Source: Thozetella sp. PMI_491
Taxonomy: Eukaryota; Ascomycota; Sordariomycetes; Chaetosphaeriales; Chaetosphaeriaceae
Reading direction: 5' to 3'
NCBI GenBank assembly: GCA_021432635.1
Contig: MU270042.1
Location: forward strand, 369,577-433,576
DNA length: 64,000 bases
The notes under the pieces were generated by a model that ran no database searches, was not told the DNA's origin, and was given only the letters and a program-made list of their open reading frames with translations. The position numbers were made by a program, and so were the translations under genes. This document shows positions 13,791 through 24,631 of this stretch, piece by piece. How positions within the stretch are numbered: position 1 is the stretch's first letter; each line of letters begins with the position of its first letter.

Positions 13791-15400
13791 TATAATAGAA
13801 AAAGAGATAATAATAATATTATATAACTACTTAACTAATAGGTCTTATTAATATTTAAGTTCTATATGTATTTTATAGTTAATCTAAGGTTATAAAGCAC
13901 TAGGTTTTTAAATAGACTATTTAATTATACCAGCTTAGAAGAGACTTTCTTTTATAAGTATTAATATATATAATAAAACTATAAGTAGTAATATATTACC
14001 CTCTCTCCTTTATTATTCTTTTTATAAGTTTTTATTAAAGACTTAATACTATAATATTATATTTATTTACCTATACTTATATATATTAATATATAACCTA
14101 TTATTATAGATCTAAAATATATATTATAAAACGTATAGACTAATATACCTCTAGGGTAGGTAAGAAAGCCTTATACTTATAAAAGATCTATATAAGTAAA
14201 AATAACTATATGCCTTAAAACATCTATAATTCTATATAATAACTACCTCCTATATAAAACAGCTATACTATATAAAAACGTTAAAAACATACTAAAATAT
14301 ACGCTAAGCCCTTTTAATATATATCTATTAATAAGGGTATAAAACATATAAGAAGATAAAGTGTTTTAAATATAAGTAAGTGTTTTATACACTAGTCTTT
14401 ACAAATATATTAATATAGTAAAAGATTAGCTATCTTAATATAGTAATTAATAGGGCTATATAGTCTATATATATATAGCTTTACTCCCTGATTTAAATCT
14501 TAGATCTTTATTCTCTTATATATACACTTAAATTCACTTATACTTTCACTCTAAAAGATCTACTGGCTAGACTTACTTTTTATATATAATCTATTACTTA
14601 TATTATTAAAATTAATTAATTATTATATCTTTTAATATTATACTATTTATATTATTAAGGGGAAAAATAATAAGGGTATTAATATATTTATAAGTAATAG
14701 TTTTATAATATAAGTAATAAAAGTTAATCTATATAAGAGTAAGATTAATAGCTATTCAGCTGTAAATTACTTACTCCTTAATATATATATATAAAGCCCC
14801 TATTTATTAATAAGCTAGCCTTTATATATTATACTTTTACTAGCCTATTATTATACTTTAAATAGCTAGGCATACTTAAGAGTATTTATCTAAGGGAAAT
14901 TTTATTTTATTTAGCTTAAATAAGTAAACTAATTAATTAAGAAGAGCTAAGACAAAAATATTTTAAGTAGGGCTTTATATTTAATAATTCTTATAGTTTT
15001 ATATAATAAAAGAGTTAAAAGCAGTAAATATCTTATTAATTTATAACGCTAGGTTTATATTAATTACTTACTCCTTACCCTCTCTTTATAAATACTTAAA
15101 ATATATTATCTAAATACTTACTACCTCTTAATTAAGCTACTTAGTTATAAAGCCTAAACAATATTAACCCTTTATTTATATTTCTACTAATAAAGTTGTT
15201 ATACTCTAGCTAGGAATACCCCAAACTATATCTATCTAAGACTTCCACCTATAAGCTAGATAAAACTTCTTATAGAAACTCTTAGATTTTACATAGAATT
15301 TAAAACGTCACAGATTGTTAAGGATTACCTTATAGTAGCTATGCTTTACGTGATTATTGCTAAGGCTATCCTTATATATATAAGCAGCTATACCTGTACG
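13791..15400. other. AT-rich decayed DNA, edge of the RIP block
   Basis: No intact frame or recognisable motif. G/C content rises gradually from about 15,200, and the block ends near 15,400. Confidence 0.6.
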
Positions 15401-16656
15401 CTTTGTAGACTACTCCTCTTAAAGGATAAGGTTTACTACTATATCTCTACGTGATTATTTCGGACCCCATGCTAAATGTAACCTTTGAGATATAAGCTTT
15501 GCCCTGATTCCAGCCGACTTGATTGTGAATGGGTTTACCTGGACGAACGTAAACGGACTATAGCAGAATTCTGTAAAGCACTGAACTCACCAAGGTTGTT
15601 CTCTCTAGAGCTGGCTAGGCGAACATATAATGGAACTAGTATAGTTAGTATAGAACGGAGATTAACGCTTGAGTAGCCCTTGAACCGGGCCCGAAGCGCT
15701 AGCGCTCTGCTTCCTTATATTTAGGGCTCCCTGTTCTAGTTGAGTAGTGGGCGATTCATTACCGACTTTCCCCGACGTCAGGCTTGTAAGCTTGCGTAAA
15801 AGCCTCATCTTTGTGCTCCTTGCAGCTATGGCTTTACAAATTCCCTTAGAATTCCTAAAATGAATTCTCTTCAAATTTCACTTAAATATCTTAATATTTT
15901 CCCTAAGAAACCCTAAGAAAAGACTTGTTGGTCCTGCAACGTCATCCTTTGAAATTGGAAGATCCACGGGTGTACTCCGCCGCAAAGCCCAGGCACCAAC
16001 ACAAAAGTTAGGACGCCGCCCCACAGCAAACGGGCTCTAGCCCCTTAGACTTCTCATGTCTGGACGCTATTAACCTTATCGCAATACATCATCCCTCGAT
16101 TACTACCTCCACTTTCGGTTCTGGAACACGTCCCCACCAGCTAGGCTATAGCTAGATCTTTAGAAAGCGTCTTCGGCAATGTCAAAGCAGTAAATCCCAC
16201 CTGTTAAACTCCGTAGCTGGCAGAGACGATACTAGCTCTTCTCTTTACCAGAATCATATTTAATAGCTTTATACCGTCGTAGGTTTTAAGAACTAGAGAA
16301 AATGGCGTTGTATAGTTTTCCGGGGTTTAGGTTGATAGGTGTGTACTGCTACTGGTAAGTAGTATAACGCCTTATAGCCCCGCGGCTTTCACCCTTAAGG
16401 ATTTAGTAACCCTCCCTATATACTTTTGATAACTAGAGTATCTTAGCTAACGGGAAAAGGCTGGAACTATTAATATATAATAGGCTTATATGAAGTAGCG
16501 ACACTGTATAATAATATAGGTTTTAAAGCCTAATGATATATAGTTAAACTATCCGATCAAAGTAAGTACTAGGATAATCTATAATAATAATTGCTAAAGT
16601 GTGTCTATAGCGTTATATATATCTAGCTTTACTCCCTATAATCCCGTGTCGTAAAT
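15401..16656. other. Gene-free transition DNA
   Basis: Mixed composition. Only short ORFs occur (for example 63 codons at 15485-15676), without splice context or recognisable domains. I see no supported gene. Confidence 0.5.
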
Positions 16657-16875
16657 TCATTTGAATCCTGCTATCGTAAGCGAAAAGCCAGAAGGATTTC
16701 CTACGAAGTAATTTTCCCAGTCTGTCTCAAGAGTCTCATTATTAATACTGGCCTTCAGCGTTCTATACCGCGTGTTGAAGTTTAGTTTTGAAGGGGCTGT
16801 TATATTTGGCGGTGAACAGGTTTGGGCGACTGTGAGGTGACTTGCAGCAACTGCCGCGAAGAGTCCGAAGATCAT
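16657..16875 (-). CDS. Small secreted-protein-like ORF (72 aa), unrecognised
   Basis: The frame begins with a short hydrophobic leader of about 17 residues (MIFGLFAAVAASHLTVA) that looks like a signal peptide, with a likely cut before QTCSPP. The rest is polar, contains N-x-T/S sequons and a single Cys, and stops after 72 codons. It resembles no family I know. Flanking DNA is decayed and AT-rich, so this may be the first exon of a longer gene or a relic. The codon composition is more balanced than its surroundings, which argues mildly for past coding. Function is unknown; a secreted or effector-like role would be only inference from size and leader. Confidence 0.35.
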   Translation of the reverse strand: MIFGLFAAVAASHLTVAQTCSPPNITAPSKLNFNTRYRTLKASINNETLETDWENYFVGNPSGFSLTIAGFK

Positions 16876-17627
16876 ACCGAATCGAGTATTCGCAGACTTG
16901 GGTTATTGACTGCGCTCCGGGCGTTAGGTTTGGGGGAGGGGAAGCGCGAGAGACGATAAGGTAGGACTACGGGGGAAAGTTTGTCTCAGTCCAAACAGGA
17001 CCGGGAAAGGGCTGCAAGGGGTTGTCACCTTGTCGAGAAAACCTCAGATAGCAATATATTGTCAATATCAATGCTGTAAAGGTCCAGCACTAGCACACTA
17101 GGCCAATACACCATAAAAATGGAGCGTTGTACGATCAAGCGTCGTACCGCTGCTAGTGGTCTTATATACCTGGGTGGGGCCTACACCGCTACTTCGCGTA
17201 CTGTGACAAATGTTACTACGGCGGTGAATAGTTCATAAGGGCTCCATCTTAGGCTCATGCGGTAGCCGCACTGATGTGGCGCCAACCCAGGCGCAGCAGT
17301 CATCCACGTCAATTCTTTGGCACGGTTCTCTTCATAGCCTCCTCTGGCTATATGTCGGTAAGCTGAGAGTGTGTGAAGGGACTCACTTAACTTCCAATTC
17401 GTTTAGGGGCCACTAAGCGCCGAAAGCGCGTAGACCAACCATCGTGTCACCTATACGCGGCTTAACGGTCAAGCATCAAGGGAAGGAATACTCTATGTCT
17501 TCGTCGGGGAGCCGGAAGTAGGGAGATCAGAAGAGTTCAGGTTTTGAGGGAGCATTGGAGCTAAAAACTTTGTCATGCGATAATGATCCCGGTAGGCACC
17601 AGCTTTAGCATGGGCTTCATATTTATT
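16876..17627. other. Gene-free intergenic DNA
   Basis: No supported coding frame. Composition is normal (not RIP-like). Nothing recognisable. Confidence 0.5.
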
Positions 17628-17739
17628 CCTTCCAAGCCCATCACCTTCCAAGCCCATCACCTTCCAAGCCCATCACTTTCCAAGCCTATCACCTTCCAAG
17701 CCCATCACCTTCTGAGCCTATTACCTTCTAACCCTATCA
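17628..17739 (+). repeat. 16-bp minisatellite, seven units
   Basis: Seven head-to-tail copies of a 16-bp unit with consensus ccttccaagcccatca. The first five are near-identical; the last two (17708-17739) have diverged. The unit length is not a multiple of three, so the ORF running across it is not a repeat protein. Confidence 0.9.
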
Positions 17740-18210
17740 CCCTCTTGCGCCACATCCTGGCGGACCGAGGCTGTAACCTTATGGCAGTTGTATATAATAG
17801 ATTCCGCCAACGTTATCGATAGTGCCTACTATGCTTTGCATCGTCAGTGGCTGCTACGGAAGCTATACTATGGGCCCTTATTATAGCGAAGCAAAGGTAG
17901 AGAACTGGTGCTTATTTGCCACCAAAGATGGCTCCTTTCGTGATTTACAGCTATAAACGGGGAACCTACCCTATTTTAATCAGGAAATTGCTAAACATTA
18001 CTGATGGCGCCTCTGGATAAGATTGGCGCAGAAGGATTAATAGGCTAGGTGATAGTAGGCTGTGTGGTTCCCTGTCTTTAGAGAAAATAAGATACGTCGA
18101 GGTGTGGCGGCACGGTTTAAACCTGAGTATAAAGTATAGCCAGAGCAGGCTAGATGTTGGACGCGAGGTAAGGCTTTCTACTGCCACACAGCCCGTTAAC
18201 GGTTGATAAG

Positions 18211-18362
18211 TTATATAATAATAGCGGTGCCTTTCCCAGCGACTATTTCGGGGATATCCTCGTACACCATGACAGCAATGATAAACTCGTTGACTACGAC
18301 TGGTGCGAGGAGAATCGGATACCAAGGAGCCCATTCCTTGGCGTTCAAGAGGAGCCTTCTAT
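18211..18362 (-). pseudogene. Possible relic of a membrane-protein exon
   Basis: On the minus strand a frame ending in TAA at 18211-18213 reads as an aromatic and hydrophobic segment (containing WAPWYPILLAPVVV) followed by an acidic stretch. It reads like a genuine protein but has no start, no partner exon that I could find and no family match that I recognise. It lies between the minisatellite and the xylanase gene. Low confidence. Confidence 0.2.
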
Positions 18363-18686
18363 TGCTATACTATACGAGTAGGTGGTTCAGGTCAAGGAGA
18401 GGATAGTTTATTAGCCCAACAGCACCATGGAACTCCTGTTGAAGGTCCAAGCACATACAGGAGTTAGTGGTACCAATGCTAGTAGGAGTCCGGGGTCTAC
18501 GGCCGGGGTTTACTGTTTGAGTATTATGTCAATCATTAGGCGAGAGTGAGATAGCATACAAAAAGGGCCTCAAGGCAGCCAAAGCGGGAGCTGAAACTGC
18601 TTATAACAGGACGTAAAACGGCGACTTGAAGTCATCTGGTTAAAGCTATGTACAAGGTTTTTCGCTGGTTGGAAGCTCTTGACAAG

Positions 18687-19514
18687 CTAGTTGTTATCCT
18701 TTCTCGAATCTGGCTCGTTTGGGTATGGGACTTCGGTCTTTCCAACCTCGCCCACCGTGATGGCCGAAGAGCCGCTGCTTTGATACCCCTCGGTGGCGAG
18801 AATCATATAATCGTGCTTTCCCAACTTCAAGCCGCTCTTTGTCCAGGCGTCAAAGTGGTTTCCAGTGGTAATCTGGCCTCCGATGCGCTTGCCCTGACGA
18901 ATGGACCAAAACTGCGTAAATGTAGCTGTTCCCACAATCGAGGGCTGGTTGACGCGCTGGCTCTGGTAGACATCATAGCTGCCGCCGTCGCTCTTTACGG
19001 TGCCCTTCTTCTGCCCCTGGCTGGGGTTGTACGTTCCATAAGCCTCGACAATATAGTATTCGATCAAAGGGTCTTTTGTCCAGCCGTAGAGTGAGAGGTA
19101 CGAATTGGCGTTGGCACCACTCCATGTGCCATTGTATTCGACCGTCTTGGGCCCGCCGGGGTTCCAGCCCTTGCTTTGAGTGGAAAAGAGGTTAGACTTG
19201 AAGAAAACAGCAGGCCTTCTCCCCAGAGTCGCTTCCACTTACCCTCCAACCCAGTTCTGACAATTGCTCCATTTGCTGTTGTACGATCCGTTTGCGAGGT
19301 TATTGTAGGTAACGCTGTTCGGGCACTGTGACCAGAAGGAGTAGAAGTAGCCGCTATGGAAACCGTTGCCCTCCTTTGACCCGGCCACCATCCCGTGGTC
19401 CTCTTGAGCTGTAAAATTGATTTTGCTGCCCAGGTCGAATGACCTATCAAACAGGAGTTCGTCCAGCGGCACAGCCGCCACGAGAGCAGCGCAGAGGAGT
19501 AGAGACTTGATCAT
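18687..19514 (-). CDS. GH11 endo-1,4-beta-xylanase, secreted
   Basis: Two exons, 19514-19243 and 19173-18687, with a 69-bp GT-AG intron (GTAAGT ... CAAAG), give 252 aa. The ATG at 19514 is chosen because a signal peptide follows directly (about 15 residues, [15 protein letters not shown]). Both GH11 signatures are present: [10 protein letters not shown], with the nucleophile Glu at about residue 129, and ATEGYQSSG, with the acid/base Glu at about residue 219. The intron falls in the conserved NWVGG/KGWNPGG region. Three N-glycosylation sequons are visible. The enzyme cuts internal beta-1,4 bonds of xylan outside the cell. After the usual end of the family fold there is an extra polar tail of about 20 residues and no carbohydrate-binding module. 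Upstream are an XlnR-type GGCTAA, a CreA-type site and a TATA-like box. Family assignment is firm. Confidence 0.95.
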
Positions 19515-19622
19515 AGTGAAAGAGCCGTGAGGAAACCCGGCATCGGTGTCGTCCAAGACCTTACCCCAGAAGCAGTAGAGAAACACAATGAACAGCGGAA
19601 GGCTCTGTCTTTATCCTTTGCT

Positions 19623-19628
19623 CCGGGG
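19623..19628 (+). promoter_or_regulatory. Possible CreA carbon-repressor site
   Basis: CCGGGG matches the SYGGRG consensus of the glucose repressor CreA, about 110 bp upstream of the xylanase start. Xylanase genes are classic CreA targets, but the motif is short and occurs by chance. Confidence 0.3.
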
Positions 19629-19655
19629 AGGGGCTCGGACGACGAGCGGGTCTGG

Positions 19656-19663
19656 ATATATAA
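19656..19663 (-). promoter_or_regulatory. TATA-like box of the xylanase gene
   Basis: The minus strand reads CTTATATA, about 145 bp upstream of the xylanase ATG at 19514. Position and sequence suit a core promoter; there is no direct proof. Confidence 0.4.
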
Positions 19664-19902
19664 GGCCAAGAGGACCTCACCAGCCGACTCCTCATTCAAT
19701 AGCAAGAGGTGGTGAACTTTGGCCAATCCGATGATCCGGGTGCAACCCCAAGTCCCGTGCACAATATTTATCCATACCAATAGCCCCCGGAGCCCTATTT
19801 ACTTCCCAGGCCCAATAGTTGAAAAGAAGCTATATCAGGTCCCATCAATTCCTCCTTCTGCGAATATACCCGGGTAGGACGAGAATATAGGCCGGTGCTA
19901 CG

Positions 19903-19908
19903 GGCTAA
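19903..19908 (+). promoter_or_regulatory. Possible XlnR/Xyr1 site (GGCTAA)
   Basis: GGCTAA is the core of the binding site of the xylanase activator XlnR/Xyr1. It lies about 390 bp upstream of the GH11 start, within the usual promoter distance. A single copy; suggestive only. Confidence 0.35.
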
Positions 19909-19914
19909 TAGGAA

Positions 19915-20947
19915 GGCTGTCCCGTGTCAATGCCGCCGCCACTTGGACGCGTTTTCTAAGCCGTAGCGTTTTTAGGGAGCATAGTCTCACCGATCCGGTT
20001 GGGTCCCGCTGGGCCATCTGGCTCAGCGCCCCACTAAAAGGGATATCTCACTTTTCCTATCAAAAACGCGTTAAATAAATTCAGGTAGTTTACCTGCGTT
20101 AATCGAAATAGCTCTTGATATCGTGCTTTATATACGATTCTAACCTAACACTTTTCAGTATGTTAATCATATTCTCTCCGTCAGCCTGCCTGAACGTGTG
20201 CCACCCGTTGTCAACGTGCACACTGAATGAATTGTGGTGTATAGTATATTCTCCGGATGCCTCTCTAAAATGTACTTCAAGAGGCTGGTTTGGCGTTCCG
20301 AAATAGCGGGTTTAGGCTTCCATTTTCGGAAGGCCCAACATCGACACGAAGAGTGTAAGTTGGAGTAGGGGGTTCCGGCACCCTCGCATGGCTTTGTTGT
20401 ACTTTACGCTGCAAGCCCTACAATCTCGACCGCTGGTCTCGCACTGGCCATAAAAATCGAGGGGAGGCGCCTCCAGCGTAATGGCCGTGCCGATTTCTGA
20501 TTCCTCCATTTGACATCACCTGACCCACCCCCTCATGGGCCTCATTGGCCGCCTCATTGGCCGCATTGGCCGCGCTGCATATGTTGAGGCCGCCATGGCG
20601 CCCAACCTTTTACGGACATAAAAGCGTGATGCTCCTCCGAGCTACCATCAACCTGTTCACACTCCTACAGTTCAAGAGATTCATGATTCATTGTCGAGTA
20701 CCCGGGCTTATCTCTATTTATTTCCTACCATCTAGGAACTTTAGACATCATCTACTATCATACCAGCTTTTGCCAACCCAAGGCAAGTCTTGACCCAATA
20801 ACTCAACGCAACATCATTAACGATAACTTCTAGGGCTTTGTTGAGCCAGTTATCTCAAGGAATTAGAGGGACCGTTCATGTGAATGACATGGACGTTAGC
20901 ATGCTTGCACCATCACCAGTAAGAATCAAAAATCAAGCAAACAGTCA
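19915..20947. other. Gene-free intergenic DNA
   Basis: Short ORFs only. At 20,529-20,575 there is a small run of cctcattggccg-type direct repeats. No supported gene. Confidence 0.45.
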
Positions 20948-20992
20948 ACATGGAATATGATAGGTATTTCTTATACCTATCATATTCCGTGT
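20948..20992. repeat. Hairpin, 20-bp arms with 5-nt loop
   Basis: Positions 20952-20967 and 20973-20988 are a perfect 16-bp inverted repeat (ggaatatgataggtat and its complement) around ttctt. The pairing extends to 20 bp with one T-G mismatch. It lies in intergenic DNA and could be a relic of a small inverted-repeat element or a transcript hairpin. Confidence 0.85.
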
Positions 20993-21145
20993 GGAACCAC
21001 GAGAGATACGTAGGACGTACTATCCCCCCTTTTCAACCGTCGCTTTGTTTGACTTACGGCCGTCGTAGACGGTCGCAGATGACATACAAGAGGCATCGCC
21101 GCTTTTTCTAGTCTCAGTGTTTACCGAACGATCGACTACTTTGGC

Positions 21146-21916
21146 TTGACTTTTTTTGATGAGAGCTTTTCTCATTTAAATCAACAGCAGTCGGCCCCGT
21201 TTTCTATAGAGCCTACAGCGTCACCGACTCGCGCAGCCCCACCTTTAGGCGACAAAAATAGCCCTGGTTCTGTCGTTCCTGATGGATCAGGCGAACCACA
21301 TCACTCGGGCATCGCTCATAGGCGAGATACAAGATCTCCTGGAATGAAGCATCAATAAAACCCTTATTGACGGAGTAAGTTATTAGCTTTTTACTATTTT
21401 ATCCAATGCAGCATATTATCTTCCTTCCGTAATACTAAAGAATTCCGCAGCAGGAGTGATCAGAAGCCCATCACGTTATGCCCACAGGCCAGTTGTCAAT
21501 ACCGCGCCAAAACCAAGAGAGATGTAGATAGGCATTTCAACAGCGTCCATGCAAGATCAATATCGTTCTTTTGCGATCAAGTAGGGTGTGTTCGTCAACA
21601 AAGACGTTGGTCTCGCATGGATTTACGGGACAGGCACATCCAAACTGTCCATAGGATGGCAATTATGGGCAACACAAAGAGCCTGTCAACCCGACAGTGG
21701 TCTCCTGTACCTGATTTAGTATCGGAAATAGCGGACTTGCAGGCTTTCCAGAATCTATCGCCAGAAGACCTTTTGGGCTGCTTGCAGAGGAAGCATGAAG
21801 AGTGGGTCAAGGAGAGACAGCTGCGTCTTCAAGCCGAAAAGGACTTGAGGGCACTGTGGAATAGATTTGAGGAGAGAGAAGACTTGTGGCTCTCAATCAT
21901 TGTAGAGAAGTCATAA
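21146..21916 (+). CDS. C2H2 zinc-finger protein, gene model unresolved
   Basis: The frame open from 21371 to the stop at 21914-21916 reads two consecutive C2H2 fingers: C-x4-C (CPQASC) ... H-x4-H (HFNSVH), then C-x4-C (CDQVGC) ... H-x4-H (HIQTVH), at about 21479-21652. A helical, charged tail of about 85 residues with coiled-coil character follows. The ATG at 21617 that a simple ORF search would choose cuts through the second finger, so the true start is upstream. A 70-codon ORF at 21146-21358, in the same phase, is a plausible first exon, but two stops (21356, 21368) lie between. An intron of about 75 bp with GTAAGT at 21375 and CAG at 21450 is possible, but it does not restore the frame on its own. 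Either more introns exist or the 5' part has decayed. Probably a DNA-binding protein; target unknown. Confidence 0.5.
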
Positions 21917-22420
21917 AAATGATGAATAAAGGCTGTATAGCGTAAACCATAAGTGGGCTGATCATATATGTGGGCTGATCACTTTATATTACATAGTAAA
22001 TCTTGATATTTCTAACTGTTATAATAGTATCAAACATTAATAAAAAACAATTAAACATTAAAATTAGCCTTTAAATATAAATAGTTTATCTGGGAATAAT
22101 TTTTCATTTTTATTAAAAAATTTCTTATAGTAGAACCAAAGTGGAAACAACTTATCTCTACTTTTCTTATTCTTCTATATATTTTATTAAAAAGCTTTTT
22201 GAATATTCTCTCCTAAAAATTCACTAAATAGATTACTTATATTTAAAATTATATTGTACTATAGTTTGTAAATGTTTTTATATGTTGTTTGTGTTTTATA
22301 ATGGTGAGAGATATTAAAATTTACTATGTAACTTAACGATAAGGTTTTCCTCTTAAAGCGTTTAAATAGTCCTTATTCTTATTCGTTACCCCTTTAAAGG
22401 TGGCTTTTAAAAAGCAAACA
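21917..22420. other. Small AT-rich patch
   Basis: About 500 bp of RIP-like A/T-rich DNA isolated between two stretches of normal composition. No coding frame. It is probably a remnant of a small repeat. Confidence 0.5.
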
Positions 22421-22621
22421 TGTTGGCAAAATTGGGAAAGCCCTGGGGATGCCTGTTCTGATCGTCGAAAGAAGGAGCACCCTATCAAAAGTCACGTCCC
22501 CAAAGACTCATCTACGAGGAATACAATCGGACACAGGTAACAATAACAGTGGTACTTCCGAGGGTGGATCTCTGCCTTAGCGCTGACAATCAGTTTGTCG
22601 ATCTACTCGGGGGTCTGCTTT

Positions 22622-23025
22622 CTCACTCTAGTCAATAAGCCCATGTGGAGACCTTGAAGCCCTTTGCGCAAGCTCGGGTTGAATCACCGGCCAATCACGC
22701 GCTAGCAAGGGCCTTCCGGCTAACGGTTGTAAGGCACCCGGACACTTTCCTTGTGGAATTCGACGAGGCCCGCAGCTGTTATAGCAGCCTTGCTCTGGGC
22801 CGTGTCGATCGCGATAGGTCGATTGGCGGACCCCATGGCACCCGACAGGTCGTCTGTCCATCGCTCGAGGACCTAGTTCGTAGGGAGTGACCACCCGTCG
22901 CAGCGAGGCATCTTAGGGTTACGAAGAACAGACGATGAGGTATCGCCACCCTCGCTTGTGTAGGAACAGTAGCGGAGGAAGAGCAATTCGATCCATTCTA
23001 TGTGCCTTTTACGCCTCACCGCGGT
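22622..23025 (-). pseudogene. Relic of a class I SAM methyltransferase (LaeA-like family)
   Basis: On the minus strand one frame reads through about 134 codons with four stops. It carries landmarks of fungal TAM/LaeA-like methyltransferases in the right order: HIEWIEL (the region after the usual PGG), then W-x-DDL, an AAGLVEF segment, a VRVPYN-x-PEGP segment, GR-x-F and finally GLHMGLLTRV. Two stops (22,6xx-22,7xx) stand where the family has Trp, which fits TGG changed to TAG or TGA by G-to-A mutation. The SAM-binding N-terminal part was not found further upstream (above 23,025). The copy cannot encode a working enzyme. Family identification rests on motif order, not on an alignment. Confidence 0.5.
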
Positions 23026-24631
23026 ATCCCTTGCCAAAAGCGTAATCAGGCGAGGCTGTCTTAGAGATGAGCCCGTAGGTAGAGTCGTCACCGAGACATC
23101 AGTTCTCCTATTCTTGATGACCATCATCTGCCATTCTCATATTTGGTGTTACTATATTGTGGTTGGGTGATCATGTGTCAAATCCTTGGCGCTGTACCGT
23201 AGCCCCGGGTTGGCTGTGACGTGCGAGTAATTATACCGACGACATACTTTCCGGGCACCTGGCGCCCAGGTCCTTGAGGGCTAGCTCCTCGGTTCTAATT
23301 CTTCGTTGGCTGCTCCTAAGCTCCTTGAACATGCCGCGGCCAAAGCCACAAGACGAAGCGTATCGCGCATAGAGCGCCGCTGTCGTCGTGAGCAGACGAG
23401 AGACTAGCAGCAACTTGGCAATAAGAGGACGCAGGATAGGCAAACAAGCACAGACAATAGATGTTAGACGATACAAGCCAATTACGGGGTGCGCGATTGT
23501 ATTTCCTTTTGCAAGTCAATAATAGCGGTAGTAGGCGGGCCAAACGCGAGCAACTGACCCCGCTTCCGGCGGAGGTGAGGAAGCGAAAGAAAAAGCAAAA
23601 GGAAAGAGGATAATAGCCCTAGGATATATACTCGTCGTCACCCTCACTCCTTATTATCCTCGGCATCCTTATTCTCCTTATCGTCGTCCTTTATCGTATC
23701 ATCGGAGGGGCCGCAGAGTGTATCAACGTACTAATACGCTAGGTTCCGCGCCACCTGCATAAGTGTGCAGAAAAGGCATAGGACGCGAGTTGGCATGGGA
23801 GACATGGCTGGCCTGAGACCTGTGTGCCAAACGTCTTTAGCCAGGTATGTGTTTCAGTGTGGTCTAGCGCACAGTAATTTCCACGCAAATTTTGTGATAT
23901 GTGATATTAGTTACTACTGGGTTTACAGTGCGGGAACAAAGCTATAAGCAGCAGCCAGGGGTCAAGACGGTGGAGACGGAAGTCGCTTTGGATTGGCACG
24001 TTGCGTGATGAAAGCCTTTAGCCGAGTGCGCGCAAAACGATTTATCGCGGTGCGACACTGTAAGGAGCCCTGCCGTATGACTGCTATTGGCCGGAAAGGA
24101 CTTAATAAGCTGGAGGAAAGGTATTGTTTCCTCTGATATATCATATCATTCAGTGCACGAGCTTATGTGGCGCAGACTCTCAGTCTAGCGAGCCGCCACG
24201 GCGCACCTTATTGGAGAGCAACTAAAGGAGAAGTGGGGGACGCAAGTCCTCGCTAGCTCCTTAGACGGAGAGTTCCAGAGTGCCGGAACCAGCGAAGGCT
24301 GTTTCCCTTTGCAGCTGAGTACAGATCTGGGCAAGCCACGGGCAGATTAGAGTTCCCAGGATTGACCGTGGCCCCCAGCTCGTGCATTAGTTTGCCGCCG
24401 GGGTGAACTGAAAGCCCCCCGAGGACGGTGGCGCATGCACCGACTTCTCCAACCCCTTTGTCAAAGGTTTGGGATAGATTCGAAACTGCTCACAAGTACG
24501 GTGCTATGCTCACGACTCCTCTCTCGTTATGACCTTGACCTGGATCGTTCACGATAAGAGGCCATCCATATTCCTTGCTGCTGCTCACACTGCACGCGTC
24601 TGGCTGGTACCGACGCGTCAACTTCGCGGCA
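23026..24631. other. Gene-free intergenic DNA
   Basis: Only short overlapping frames; no splice-compatible reading or domain seen. It may contain the promoter of the 24632 gene in its last few hundred bases. Confidence 0.4.

Noticed and set aside
17583-17822. 79-codon ORF with Pro/His-rich repeats
   Set aside because: It arises from the 16-bp minisatellite, whose period is not a multiple of three; the apparent repetition in protein is accidental.
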